From Streptomyces sp. NBC_01255 (GTDB lineage Bacteria > Actinomycetota > Actinomycetes > Streptomycetales > Streptomycetaceae), in contig NZ_CP108474.1 of NCBI RefSeq assembly GCF_036226445.1, forward strand, positions 5,952,001 through 6,016,000: a stretch of DNA of 64,000 nucleotides. Direction: 5' to 3'. The first letter of the stretch is position 1; the number at the start of each line of letters is the position of its first letter. The notes beneath the pieces were generated by a model that searched no databases, had not been told where the DNA came from, and saw nothing but the letters and a program-made list of their open reading frames with translations. Position numbers and translations under genes: made by a program. Positions 35,574 to 43,849 of the stretch are shown one piece after another.

Positions 35574-37631
35574 TCAGTACGTCAGGATGCCCGGGTCCGT
35601 GACGCCCTGCGCGCCCGTCTCCACGTGGCCCGCGAGGCGCCGGAGGTAGTCGGCGGACGTGTCCGAGGTGACCGTCACGTCGTACCAGGCGCGGCTCGTG
35701 CTCAGGTCGACGGTGTGGGTGACGGTGGCGCCGCGGGGGACCGTGACGGTCCGCGGGCCGCCCGCGTAGGCGTGGGTGACGGTGAGACGGGCGTCGGCCG
35801 TCCCCACGTTGGTGAAGGTGAGGTCCAGATTGCCCGTGGTGGCGTTGTGGCGGGCGGTGACCTCGGGGACGGCGGTCTTGCCGGGGGAGCGGAAGCGGCG
35901 GAGGAAGCCGTTGGGGCCGTGGACCGTGAGGTCGGTGAGGGTCTTGGAGTACTTGGTGTTCCAGGTGTCCGAGAGGGACTTGTTCGCCTCGGTCGTGTAC
36001 GTCCAGGGCGCGTCCGTGCGGTTCGCCGACGTCACGTAGAACTGGGCGCCCGCCGAGGGGCCTCCGCTGAAGGTGAGGCGGTAGGTGCCGGCCGTGGTGT
36101 CCGCGCTGCCGTCCACGTACGGGGCGTACTTCAGGGGGCGGGTGGGCTTGCCGCCCGGCTCCTGGCGGGGCATCGCGCCGACGGCCGGGGCGGTGGCGAG
36201 GAAGTCGGGGTGGCGGTCGCGGTCCGGCGGGTAGTAGCCGGCGGTCGGCGGGAGCGGGGCGGCCTGGGTGTTCGTCCGCGTGAAGTCGAAGGCGGAGGTC
36301 AGGTCGCCGCAGACGGCCCGCCGCCACGGGGAGATCTGGGGCTCCTGCACCCCGAAGCGCTGCTCCATGAAGCGGATGACCGAGGTGTGGTCGAAGGTCT
36401 CGGAGCAGGAGTAGCCGCCGGTGGACCAGGGGGAGACGACGATCATCGGGACGCGCGGGCCGAGGCCGTAGGGACCGGCGACGTACCCCGTCTTCCCGGG
36501 GAAGTGGTCGAGCGCGGTCGGCGTGGTCGACAGGCCCTGTGCGGAGGAGGCCGGGACGTACGGCGGGACGACGTGGTCGAAGAAGCCGTCGTTCTCGTCG
36601 TACGTGATGAACAGGGCGGTACGGGCCCACACGTCCGGGTTCGAGGTCAGCGCGTCCAGGACCTGGGCGATGTACCAGGCGCCGTAGTTGGCGGGCCAGT
36701 TGGAGTGCTCCGAGAACGCCTCGGGGGCCGCGATCCAGGAGACCTTGGGCAGCCGGCCCGCCTGCACGTCGGCGCGCAGGTCGGCGAGGTAGGTGTCGCC
36801 GTTCTTCACGTTCGTGCCCGTGCGGGCCTTGTCGTAGAGCGGGTTGCCGGGCTGGGCGTTCCGGTAGGTGTTGAAGTAGAGGAGCGAGTTGTCGCCGTAG
36901 TTGCCGCGGTACGCGTCGTTGATCCAGCCCCAGGAGCCGGCGGCGTTCAGTCCGTCGCCGGTGTCCTGGTAGACCTTCCAGGAGACCCCGGCCGCCTCCA
37001 GGCGCTCGGGGTACGTCTTCCAGCCGTAGCCCGCCTCGGCGTTGTTGAGGACCGGGCCGCCGCCGGTGCCGTCGTTGCCGGTGTGACCGCTCCACAGGTA
37101 GTAGCGGTTCGGGTCGGTGGAGCCGATGAACGAACAGTGGTAGGCGTCGCAGATCGTGAACGCGTCGGCGAGCGCGTAGTGGAAGGGGATGTCCTCACGG
37201 GTGAGGTAGGCCATCGTGGCCTTGGTCTTGGCCGGTATCCACTGGTCGTACTTGCCCTTGTTGAAGGCCTTCTGCCCGCCGGCCCAGTCGTGGTTGAGGC
37301 CCTGGAGGAACTCCATGCCGAGCTTGGCGCTCTCCGGCCGGAAGGGCAGGGTGACCTTCGAACCGTCCGACTGGTTCCAGACCGGCTTCCCGCTCGGCAG
37401 GGTCACGGGACGCGGGTCGCCGAAGCCGCGCACGCCCTTCATCGCCCCGAAGTAGTGGTCGAAGGAACGGTTCTCCTGCATCAGGACGACGATGTGCTCG
37501 ACGTCCTGGATCGTGCCGGTCGAGCCCTGCGCCGGGATGGCGGCGGCGCGGGCGATGCTCTCGGAGAGCAGGGTGAACGCGGCGGCACCGCCGGTGAGTT
37601 GGAGGAACCGGCGACGATCGATGTCGGTCAT
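35574..37631 (-). CDS. Tat-exported phospholipase C (phosphocholine-specific type)
   Basis: A 685-residue secreted phosphoesterase. The Tat signal DRRRFLQLTGGAAAF is followed by IEHIVVLMQENRSFDHYFGA, the hallmark of the phospholipase C/acid phosphatase superfamily. It has PMIVVSPWSTGGYSCSETFD, HTSVIRFMEQRFG and two C-terminal beta-rich domains that usually bind the polar head group. It hydrolyses phospholipids outside the cell and may help in phosphate gain. The start ATG 37631 has GAGGAGAAC upstream. It stands alone: the next gene on this strand is 167 bp upstream. Confidence 0.9.
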   Translation of the reverse strand: MTDIDRRRFLQLTGGAAAFTLLSESIARAAAIPAQGSTGTIQDVEHIVVLMQENRSFDHYFGAMKGVRGFGDPRPVTLPSGKPVWNQSDGSKVTLPFRPESAKLGMEFLQGLNHDWAGGQKAFNKGKYDQWIPAKTKATMAYLTREDIPFHYALADAFTICDAYHCSFIGSTDPNRYYLWSGHTGNDGTGGGPVLNNAEAGYGWKTYPERLEAAGVSWKVYQDTGDGLNAAGSWGWINDAYRGNYGDNSLLYFNTYRNAQPGNPLYDKARTGTNVKNGDTYLADLRADVQAGRLPKVSWIAAPEAFSEHSNWPANYGAWYIAQVLDALTSNPDVWARTALFITYDENDGFFDHVVPPYVPASSAQGLSTTPTALDHFPGKTGYVAGPYGLGPRVPMIVVSPWSTGGYSCSETFDHTSVIRFMEQRFGVQEPQISPWRRAVCGDLTSAFDFTRTNTQAAPLPPTAGYYPPDRDRHPDFLATAPAVGAMPRQEPGGKPTRPLKYAPYVDGSADTTAGTYRLTFSGGPSAGAQFYVTSANRTDAPWTYTTEANKSLSDTWNTKYSKTLTDLTVHGPNGFLRRFRSPGKTAVPEVTARHNATTGNLDLTFTNVGTADARLTVTHAYAGGPRTVTVPRGATVTHTVDLSTSRAWYDVTVTSDTSADYLRRLAGHVETGAQGVTDPGILTY

Positions 37632-37797
37632 GGGGGGAGTTCTCCTCGGGGGTGCGAGCGGTCGGTGGGGGTGCGGGTACGGGTATGGGTGCGCGCGGCC
37701 GGCCGGAACCGGCGTGCGGGCGCCCCAAGGAGAGCGCCCGCGGCCCACGTCCGGGAGGCCGCCTCATGGCTGCCCGCCGTACGGCAGACGAACACGT

Positions 37798-39639
37798 TCA
37801 GCGGCCCCTGCCCGGTTGGCCGGCCACCCCCGAGGCCAGCCAGCGGGCGAGTCGCCGCGGGTCGGCCGTCGTGCCGATGACGCGGAGCTCGCGGTGGACG
37901 GCCCGGGGGAGCTCGGGGCGCCGGAGCAGCGGGCGGAGGGCGGGGTCGGCGAGGGCGAGGGCGAGCACGAGTCCGGTCCACGCGTCGGGGTCCTCGGGAT
38001 CCTCGGCCAGGAGGCGCGCGTAGGCGTCCACCGCGGCCGGGTCCCCGGCGACGAGAGCACGCTCGGCGCCGAAGGGCCCAGCCAGGCGGCCCGAGTGTCC
38101 AGGCAGGTCGCCGGAGTCCGGTGTGTCGAGGAGGTGGCGGATCACGCGGGTGCGGGCGTGGGACCAGTGGGTCGTGAGGTCGGGGACGACCGAGGGCTCG
38201 GCGCCTCGGCAGTCGGCGGCGGCGCCGGTGACGTAGGCCCTGGCCAGGGCGCGTACGGCGTCCGGGGCGGGGACCAGGTGCCGGATCCGCCACTCGGTGC
38301 GGTGGTCGGTGGCGGCGAACGCGGCCATGGCGTCGATGCCCGGCCGGACCCGGCTGTCGGCCGTCCAGTCGGGCAGCCGGGCGGCCATGCCCCGCAGGAA
38401 CCGGCGGCCGTGGGCGGTCAGCGCGGGATCGGCGCCGAGGGTCTCGACGGCCTCCCGCGTCTGGCGCAGTCTGAGGGCGAACTCGAACTCGGCCGAAGCC
38501 CGTTCGGCTGCGGGCGCCCGGTCGAGGCGGCGGGACCAGAAGTCGGTGATCCCCAGGAAGGCGTACGCGCCCTGGAGCAGACCGCTCAGGGGACGGGGGT
38601 CGTCCCGCCAGGGGGCGTGGTGCCGCTCGGCGCCGTCGTCCCGCTCCAGCGTCAGCAGATGCAGCAGCGCGCCGAGCTTGGTGTGCTGGAACTCGTGGAC
38701 CAGCGTGACGGCGAAGGTGACCGGATCGGGCGGCAGCGAGGTCAGCAGGCCGCCGAACGCGTCACCGGAGGAGGCGCTGAGGACCGCCCCGGTCGATAAG
38801 GACCGCACGGGCGTCATGCTGCGCAAGCCCTCCGCGACAGCCGCGGCCGTCTCCGGGTCGCTGTCCTCCAGAACGCCGAGCGCCAGGCCGAACCGTTCCC
38901 GCCAGCGGGCGGTCTCGTCCGGGGCGAGGCGGTGTGCGGGGAGCGGCTCGCTGAGGTCCCGGTAGGGGTCGATGTCGTCCAGCCAGACCCCCACCGGCCG
39001 CCCCGCCACGCGCGCGTGCAACCGGTGCGGCTCCTGCCACCCCGGGGCGTCGCCGGCGGGCGGGTCGGGCGGACCGACGCACGCTCCGTACGGGTCGACC
39101 CTCAGCCGTCCCGCCTCCACCACCACCTCCGCCGTTCCCCAGCGCGGGCGGTCCGGCAGCCGGGCGAGTCCGAGGGTGGGGAACATGACGCCGCCGTCCC
39201 GCACGGGCACGGTGGTGCGCAGCGGCAGCCCCGTGCGCAGCGCGGCGACGGCGCACACCGTGAAGACGTGCCCGACGTCGGTCCAGAGCGGTCCGTCGCC
39301 CCAGGCCGTCCGCCGCAGCCGCCGCAGCCCGTGCCCCAGCCAGACCCCGACGTGCGGATGCATCAGCAGCTCCCCGAAGTCCTCCGGGGCGCGCTGCTGA
39401 GCGGCCGTCAGCGTGTCCCACACGCTGTCCACGTCCGGCAGCGGGCCGAGCGCGCCGGGCGTCTCCGCGACGGCGTCGAGCAGGGCCCGCAGCAGCAGGA
39501 GGCGCCTGCTGTACTCGGTGGTCCGCAGGAAGCGGATCGTGCCGGCGTCGCCCCGGCCCGCGGCCAGGGCGTCGAAGTGCGCCGAGGGAACGAGATGGTG
39601 CGCGCTACGGGCGGGTTCGTGTCGTCCGTCGGTCTGCAC
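37798..39639 (-). CDS. HExxH motif putative peptide-modification protein
   Basis: A 613-residue protein with the HExxH domain known from FxSxx-type RiPP clusters and described as a putative peptide beta-hydroxylase. The metal-site motif HEFQHTKLGALLHLL is at 315-319 onwards, followed by a conserved-looking ISGLLQ-type GAYAFLGITDFW. The N-terminal ~300 residues and the TPR-like C-terminus have no motif I can name. It has one TTA codon (Leu281; complement at 38797-38799). It follows the small peptide gene by 21 bp and is likely its modifying enzyme. No radical-SAM maturase is present in the window. Confidence 0.78.
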   Translation of the reverse strand: MQTDGRHEPARSAHHLVPSAHFDALAAGRGDAGTIRFLRTTEYSRRLLLLRALLDAVAETPGALGPLPDVDSVWDTLTAAQQRAPEDFGELLMHPHVGVWLGHGLRRLRRTAWGDGPLWTDVGHVFTVCAVAALRTGLPLRTTVPVRDGGVMFPTLGLARLPDRPRWGTAEVVVEAGRLRVDPYGACVGPPDPPAGDAPGWQEPHRLHARVAGRPVGVWLDDIDPYRDLSEPLPAHRLAPDETARWRERFGLALGVLEDSDPETAAAVAEGLRSMTPVRSLSTGAVLSASSGDAFGGLLTSLPPDPVTFAVTLVHEFQHTKLGALLHLLTLERDDGAERHHAPWRDDPRPLSGLLQGAYAFLGITDFWSRRLDRAPAAERASAEFEFALRLRQTREAVETLGADPALTAHGRRFLRGMAARLPDWTADSRVRPGIDAMAAFAATDHRTEWRIRHLVPAPDAVRALARAYVTGAAADCRGAEPSVVPDLTTHWSHARTRVIRHLLDTPDSGDLPGHSGRLAGPFGAERALVAGDPAAVDAYARLLAEDPEDPDAWTGLVLALALADPALRPLLRRPELPRAVHRELRVIGTTADPRRLARWLASGVAGQPGRGR

Positions 39640-39660
39640 GGATCTCCTCCCCGGGGACCG

Positions 39661-39855
39661 TCAGTCGGCCCGCCCGGGCTTACCGTCCCCGGCGAAGTTG
39701 ACCCGCGGAGACTCGACCTGACGGAGCAGCCGCTCCAGCGAGCGGGCGTGCAGGCTCGGGCTCTGCGACCGGAGGGCGGAGAGCGGGACGTCGCTGAGAT
39801 CGACCAGCTCGGATCCCATGTACTCGGATCCCATGTACTCGTCGGACGTGTGCAT
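39661..39855 (-). CDS. small peptide, candidate RiPP precursor (FxsA-like)
   Basis: A 64-residue peptide just before the HExxH gene. The N-terminus has a tandem SEYMG-type repeat (DEYMGSEYMGSE), from two identical 15-bp units at 39811-39825 and 39826-39840. The middle DLSDVPLSALRSQSPSLHAR then SLERLLRQVE resembles the leader of FxSxx-COOH precursors. The C-terminus (NFAGDGKPGRAD) lacks the FxSxx ending, so it is not a classical FxsA. AGGGGGA precedes the ATG. The neighbouring modifying enzyme and the FxsT-like protein suggest it is a modified peptide. What it does is unknown. Confidence 0.65.
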   Translation of the reverse strand: MHTSDEYMGSEYMGSELVDLSDVPLSALRSQSPSLHARSLERLLRQVESPRVNFAGDGKPGRAD

Positions 39856-39939
39856 GCGACATCCCCCTAGCAGCCGTGAACCCCGTTGACTTCATGATGG
39901 CGCAGCCACAGAGGTTCGGGAAGAGCGTGATCAGCCCGG

Positions 39940-41064
39940 TCAGCCGCCGGATCCCGGTGTCAGCCGGCGGTCGGCCCAGTCCTTCAGCTCGCGCTGCTCC
40001 AGGGAGCCCGGTTCGAGCAGGGAGAGCGCCTCGACGAGGGCGGCCAGCCCTCCCGGGTGGCGTCGGCAGGTCCGTACGATGCTGATGATGTCGGGGCGCG
40101 GCGCCCCCATGCGGGGGATCGCGCCGGCGAGGTCGGGGGGCAGCATCCCGAGGACGAGCTGCCGGTGGTCGCGGTCCGCCATGCTGGGCCAACCGGCCAG
40201 CAGGCCGATGAGTTCGGCCAGCCCGGCGTCCGTCACCGGTTCCTCCAGGCGCCGGGTGGACGGGAAGTCCAGGGGCCGGGCGGACGGGAACTCCAGCCGG
40301 CGCTCGTCACCCGCCCAGGACCGGTGCCAGAGTGAGGTGGGCCGCTGTCCCGGCCCGGTGAACTCCCCGAGGACCGTGTCCGCGACCGCGTTCATGTCGG
40401 GCGGCCACGCGCCGCCGTCCGACGCGGCCAGGGCGGCCAGTACGGCACGGGAGAAGGCTCCCGTCTGCCGTACGGGGTCGTTGACCGCCCGCTGCCCGGG
40501 GCCGGAGGCCAGCAGGACGTACTGCTCCCGGCCGGGCAACCGCTCGCCGCCCGAGGGCAGTTCGGTGGGCAGGGCGCGGGCGAAGCCGAGGTCCTCGACG
40601 AAGGTCTGGCAGGAGTCCACCAGCCAGATCTGGCGCCGGAAGCCCGGCAGGAGGTCGGTGGTGAAGGCGGTCAGCCAGGCGTCCAGGTCCAGGTTCCGGC
40701 GGTCGTCCGGGCCGGCGTCGCCGTAGAAGAGCCTGCGGTGTCCCTGCGGGTCGGTGACGCCGTGGCCGCCCCAGAACACCCAGAGGAGGTCGCCCTCCAG
40801 GGCCGGCAGCCGGCGCGTCAGCACCTCCTGCACGGCCTCCCGCCCGGCGGTGCCCGCGGCGACGTCGACCTCGGGTCCGCCCGCGCCGGGCAGCGGATCG
40901 AGCAGCAGGAAGACGTTGGCCGCGGGCACGCCGCGGCCGCGCAGCCAGTCGGTGAAGCGGCGGGCGTCGGCGGCGGGCCCCGGCAGGTCCCAGGACGGCC
41001 CCGCCGCGTAGCGCTCCGCGCCGACGACGACGGCGTACGTGCGCTCCGGGCGCGCGCCGGTCAC
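39940..41064 (-). CDS. caspase-like peptidase with C-terminal effector-associated domain
   Basis: A 374-residue predicted cysteine protease of the caspase/metacaspase fold. The catalytic His101 is in WVFWGGHGVTD and Cys152 in IWLVDSCQTF. After a linker with two related LDFPS/LEFPS units, residues ~279-354 form a helical effector-associated domain (EAD2-like): ELIGLLAGWPSMADRDHRQL to GGLAALVEALSLLEPGS. The same type of domain is found in the VMAP protein at 49536. EADs join effectors to sensors in bacterial conflict systems by homotypic contact. The start overlaps the hydrolase stop by ATGA, so the two are translationally coupled. Confidence 0.85.
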   Translation of the reverse strand: MTGARPERTYAVVVGAERYAAGPSWDLPGPAADARRFTDWLRGRGVPAANVFLLLDPLPGAGGPEVDVAAGTAGREAVQEVLTRRLPALEGDLLWVFWGGHGVTDPQGHRRLFYGDAGPDDRRNLDLDAWLTAFTTDLLPGFRRQIWLVDSCQTFVEDLGFARALPTELPSGGERLPGREQYVLLASGPGQRAVNDPVRQTGAFSRAVLAALAASDGGAWPPDMNAVADTVLGEFTGPGQRPTSLWHRSWAGDERRLEFPSARPLDFPSTRRLEEPVTDAGLAELIGLLAGWPSMADRDHRQLVLGMLPPDLAGAIPRMGAPRPDIISIVRTCRRHPGGLAALVEALSLLEPGSLEQRELKDWADRRLTPGSGG

Positions 41065-42299
41065 GGCAGCTCCTCCGCGAGGAGGCGGTACAGCTCGGGG
41101 TTGCTCCAGTAGGCGCTGTGGGAGAGGGGGAAGGGCTGGCGGCCGTCGAGGGCCACGTCCCGGACCCGGTCGGGGAAGACGCCCGCGCCGACGTAACCGA
41201 GCAGGTCCCGCCGGTCGTACACGTTCACCCAGCGCGGTACGTGTGCGGGCAGCGGGCTGCCGTGCTCCAGGCTCGGCAGCGCCCCCAGCTCGTACAGGAA
41301 CGGCGCCTGTGAGCCGACGGTGACGAGCAGTTCGACCTCCGGCAGCGCCCGCAGCACCAGCAGGTCCAGGGAGGCGATGCCGCCCAGGCTGTGGGCGAGC
41401 AGGACGACCGGCGGCTCGGCGGCCCGGACAGCCTCCGCGACGACCTCGCGGATCGCCTCGCCCCGGGACAGGTAGAGCAGGACGTCCCCGGCCGCCGGAT
41501 GCGCCGCGTCGGTGAGCGCGGACCGCCGCTTGACCGCCTGGGCGGAGGCCAGGCCGAGCGCCAGACGTCCGGCCAGCTTCTTGACCCGCCGGGTGACCGG
41601 GCCGCGATGCGTCCCCGGCCCGTCGGAACCGTCAGCCCCGTCGGACGGGTCGCCGGGGAGCAGGGCGACGATCCGGGCGACGGCCTCGTCGCGGGCGGTG
41701 CCGTCGAAGGCCTGTGCCGTGCCCTGCCGCTCGGCCCGGCGGCGTACCGCCTCGGCCGTGAACGCCCGTGCCAGTGCGCCGACTTCGGTGCTCGCGGCGG
41801 GGGAGCGCAGGAACTGGCGGCAGTCCGGCGAGGTGAGGACGGCGGCGACGGCGGCGGGGAACTCCTCGCCGATCCCCGCGGCGTCGAGCAGCTCGCGCAG
41901 GCGGGCGTCCCCGGTGAGGGACTGGGCCGCCGAGGAGAGGGCCTCGCCCGGCGGGACGGCGCCCGGGGCCAGTTCCGTACGGGCGGCCGGCTCCGAGGTG
42001 AGCAGGCGCAGTTCGAGCAGCGGATCGAGGTAGAGGAGACCCCAGAACTCGACGTCCTCGTCGGGTCCGTCCGCCTCCGCTCCCGGGGCGCCCGCCCCCG
42101 GCAGCCCGCGCCCGGTGCCGTACCCCGGCACGGAGGCTCCGTTCGAACGCAGTGCCGATCCCGCGCTTTCACCCCAATAACAGGGAGTAATGGCGACTTC
42201 GGGCCGTAAGGGCAGCAATCCCGCCCGTACCAGCTCCAGGGTTCCGGTGAATCCCGGCTCGCGCACTCCCGTGCCGTGTACGAACAGCACTGTCGTCAT
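41061..42299 (-). CDS. alpha/beta hydrolase-fold protein, first gene of the caspase operon
   Basis: A 412-residue lipase/esterase-like protein. It starts TTVLFVHGTGVREPGFTGTL, the nucleophile elbow reads LLAHSLGGIASLD, and the likely acid and His are in NVYDRRDLLGYVG and FPLSHSAYW. A long inserted helical region separates the first strand from the elbow. It has no signal peptide. The start at 42299 gives the HGTG oxyanion motif near the N-terminus. TTA codon 31 (complement at 42207-42209) makes the operon's first gene a possible target of bldA control. It may be a lipid- or ester-cleaving effector or regulator beside the caspase. Confidence 0.78.
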   Translation of the reverse strand: MTTVLFVHGTGVREPGFTGTLELVRAGLLPLRPEVAITPCYWGESAGSALRSNGASVPGYGTGRGLPGAGAPGAEADGPDEDVEFWGLLYLDPLLELRLLTSEPAARTELAPGAVPPGEALSSAAQSLTGDARLRELLDAAGIGEEFPAAVAAVLTSPDCRQFLRSPAASTEVGALARAFTAEAVRRRAERQGTAQAFDGTARDEAVARIVALLPGDPSDGADGSDGPGTHRGPVTRRVKKLAGRLALGLASAQAVKRRSALTDAAHPAAGDVLLYLSRGEAIREVVAEAVRAAEPPVVLLAHSLGGIASLDLLVLRALPEVELLVTVGSQAPFLYELGALPSLEHGSPLPAHVPRWVNVYDRRDLLGYVGAGVFPDRVRDVALDGRQPFPLSHSAYWSNPELYRLLAEELP

Positions 42300-42418
42300 G
42301 CTGACCCCCCGTTCGTGGCGGCATACGCCAAACGGCTTCCACGATAGGCCACTTGCGCGGATGGCGGCTACACTCCGTAGGGGCTGTGCCACAGTGAGCG
42401 GCATATGCCAGAAGGGGA

Positions 42419-43783
42419 ATGCCGGTGAGCTCGGACTCCGTGATCACGCATGTCGTCGCAGCCCTCGCCGTGGTGATCGCGGCCTCCTCCGTCATGGGCG
42501 CGGCAGCGCGCAGACTCGGTCAACCACCGGTCGTGGGCCAGCTCTTCGCGGGCATCGCGCTCGGTCCCAGCCTCCTGGGCCTGTTACCCGGCCAGGTGTA
42601 CGAGACGCTCTTCCCGGCGGAGATCCATCCCATTCTGACGGCCCTGGCCCAAGTGGCCCTGGTCTTCTTCCTCTTCGCCGTCGGATACGAACTGGACCTG
42701 GGCCTGCTGCGCGGGCAGCGGGCCGTGGTCGCTGTCTCCCTGGGCGGCTTCGTCGTCCCCATGGCGATGGGCGCCGGCCTCGTCCTGCTCCTCCCCGAGG
42801 CCTTCGAGTCGGTCAACGGCGGACATCCCGTCGACACCACCTTCGTCCTCTACATGGCGGTCGCCCTGTCCATCACGGCGGTCCCCGTCCTGGCGAGCAT
42901 CATCAAGGACCAAGGGCTGGCCGGGAGCGTGCCCGGCACGGTCGCGATGGCCGCCGCCGGCGTCATCGACGCGCTGAGCTGGCCCGTCCTGGCCGTGGTC
43001 CTGGTCGGCGGCGCGCACGGCTCGCTGCGGTCCTGGGTGGTCAAGGCCGCCCTGCTGGCCGTGTACATCCTCGTGATGCTCTTCGTCGTACGGCCCCTCC
43101 TGGCCTGGTGGAAGGACCGGCCCGGCACCCGGGTGTCCCAACAGGTCCCGGTCGCCGTCTCCGTGGCACTGGCCTCGGCGTGGGCCACCAACGCACTCGG
43201 GCTGCACGTCATCTTCGGCGCGCTGCTCGCCGGGGTCGTGATGCCCCGCCGGTCCGACGGCTCCCCGGACAGCAGCCTGCTCCGCCCGCTCCAGGACGCC
43301 GGGGGGCTGCTGCTCCCGGTGTTCTTCGCGGTCTCCGGGATGGCGGTCGCGCTCGACGGGCTGCACGGCTCCGACCTGCTGCTCCTGGCGGTGATATGCG
43401 GCGCGGCGGTGGTCGGCAAGGTGGCCGCCGGCACGCTCGCGGCCCGCGGCGTCCGCATCCCGTGGCGGGACTCGCTGCTGATCGGCGTCCTGCTCAACAC
43501 CCGCGGTCTCACCGAACTCATCGTGCTCAACGTCGGGTTGGCGGCCGGGGTGATCGGTCCCCGGCTCTACGCGCTGCTGGTCGTGATGGCGCTCCTCACC
43601 ACAGCCGCCGCCGGGCCGATGATCGGACTGCTGCGCCGCCGTCCGGACGCCGCACCGCCGGCCCCGCCCGCCGGTCGCCGGTCGGGCAGCGGGACGTCAC
43701 CGGAGATCCTGACCGGGCCGGGCTCCGGTCCGGACTCCGGACCGGTGTCCGCCGCGGGCGCCGAAGCGGCGCCACGGTCGTAG
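42419..43783 (+). CDS. cation:proton antiporter (CPA2/KefB-like)
   Basis: A 454-residue membrane antiporter with about twelve segments. It has QPPVVGQLFAGIALGPSLLG, FFLFAVGYELDLGLLRGQRA and NTRGLTELIVLNVGLAAGVI, the family's usual landmarks; no soluble RCK domain is attached. ATG 42419 and GTG 42425 are both possible starts: the GTG has the better spacing from AAGGGG. Codon 56 is TTA (42584-42586), rare in streptomycetes. It is divergent from the hydrolase-caspase operon with a 119-bp shared promoter gap. It may set ion balance when the neighbouring system acts, an inference from position only. Confidence 0.88.
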   Translation: MPVSSDSVITHVVAALAVVIAASSVMGAAARRLGQPPVVGQLFAGIALGPSLLGLLPGQVYETLFPAEIHPILTALAQVALVFFLFAVGYELDLGLLRGQRAVVAVSLGGFVVPMAMGAGLVLLLPEAFESVNGGHPVDTTFVLYMAVALSITAVPVLASIIKDQGLAGSVPGTVAMAAAGVIDALSWPVLAVVLVGGAHGSLRSWVVKAALLAVYILVMLFVVRPLLAWWKDRPGTRVSQQVPVAVSVALASAWATNALGLHVIFGALLAGVVMPRRSDGSPDSSLLRPLQDAGGLLLPVFFAVSGMAVALDGLHGSDLLLLAVICGAAVVGKVAAGTLAARGVRIPWRDSLLIGVLLNTRGLTELIVLNVGLAAGVIGPRLYALLVVMALLTTAAAGPMIGLLRRRPDAAPPAPPAGRRSGSGTSPEILTGPGSGPDSGPVSAAGAEAAPRS

Positions 43784-43796
43784 CTGAGGTCCCGAA

Positions 43797-43841
43797 CCCC
43801 TGTGGGCCGGCCGGGTCCAGGACCCGGCCGGCCCACAGGGG
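43797..43841. terminator. very strong bidirectional terminator
   Basis: A perfect 20-bp stem with a 5-base loop (CCAGG), starting CCCCTGTGGGCCGGCC, lies 13 bp after the antiporter stop and 8 bp beyond the end of the FxsT-like gene on the other strand. Confidence 0.85.
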
Positions 43842-43849
43842 CAGGCGCC

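Noticed and set aside
39661..39855. Classical FxsA precursor
   Set aside because: The C-terminus is not FxSxx and no radical-SAM partner is in the window; kept only as an FxsA-like candidate.
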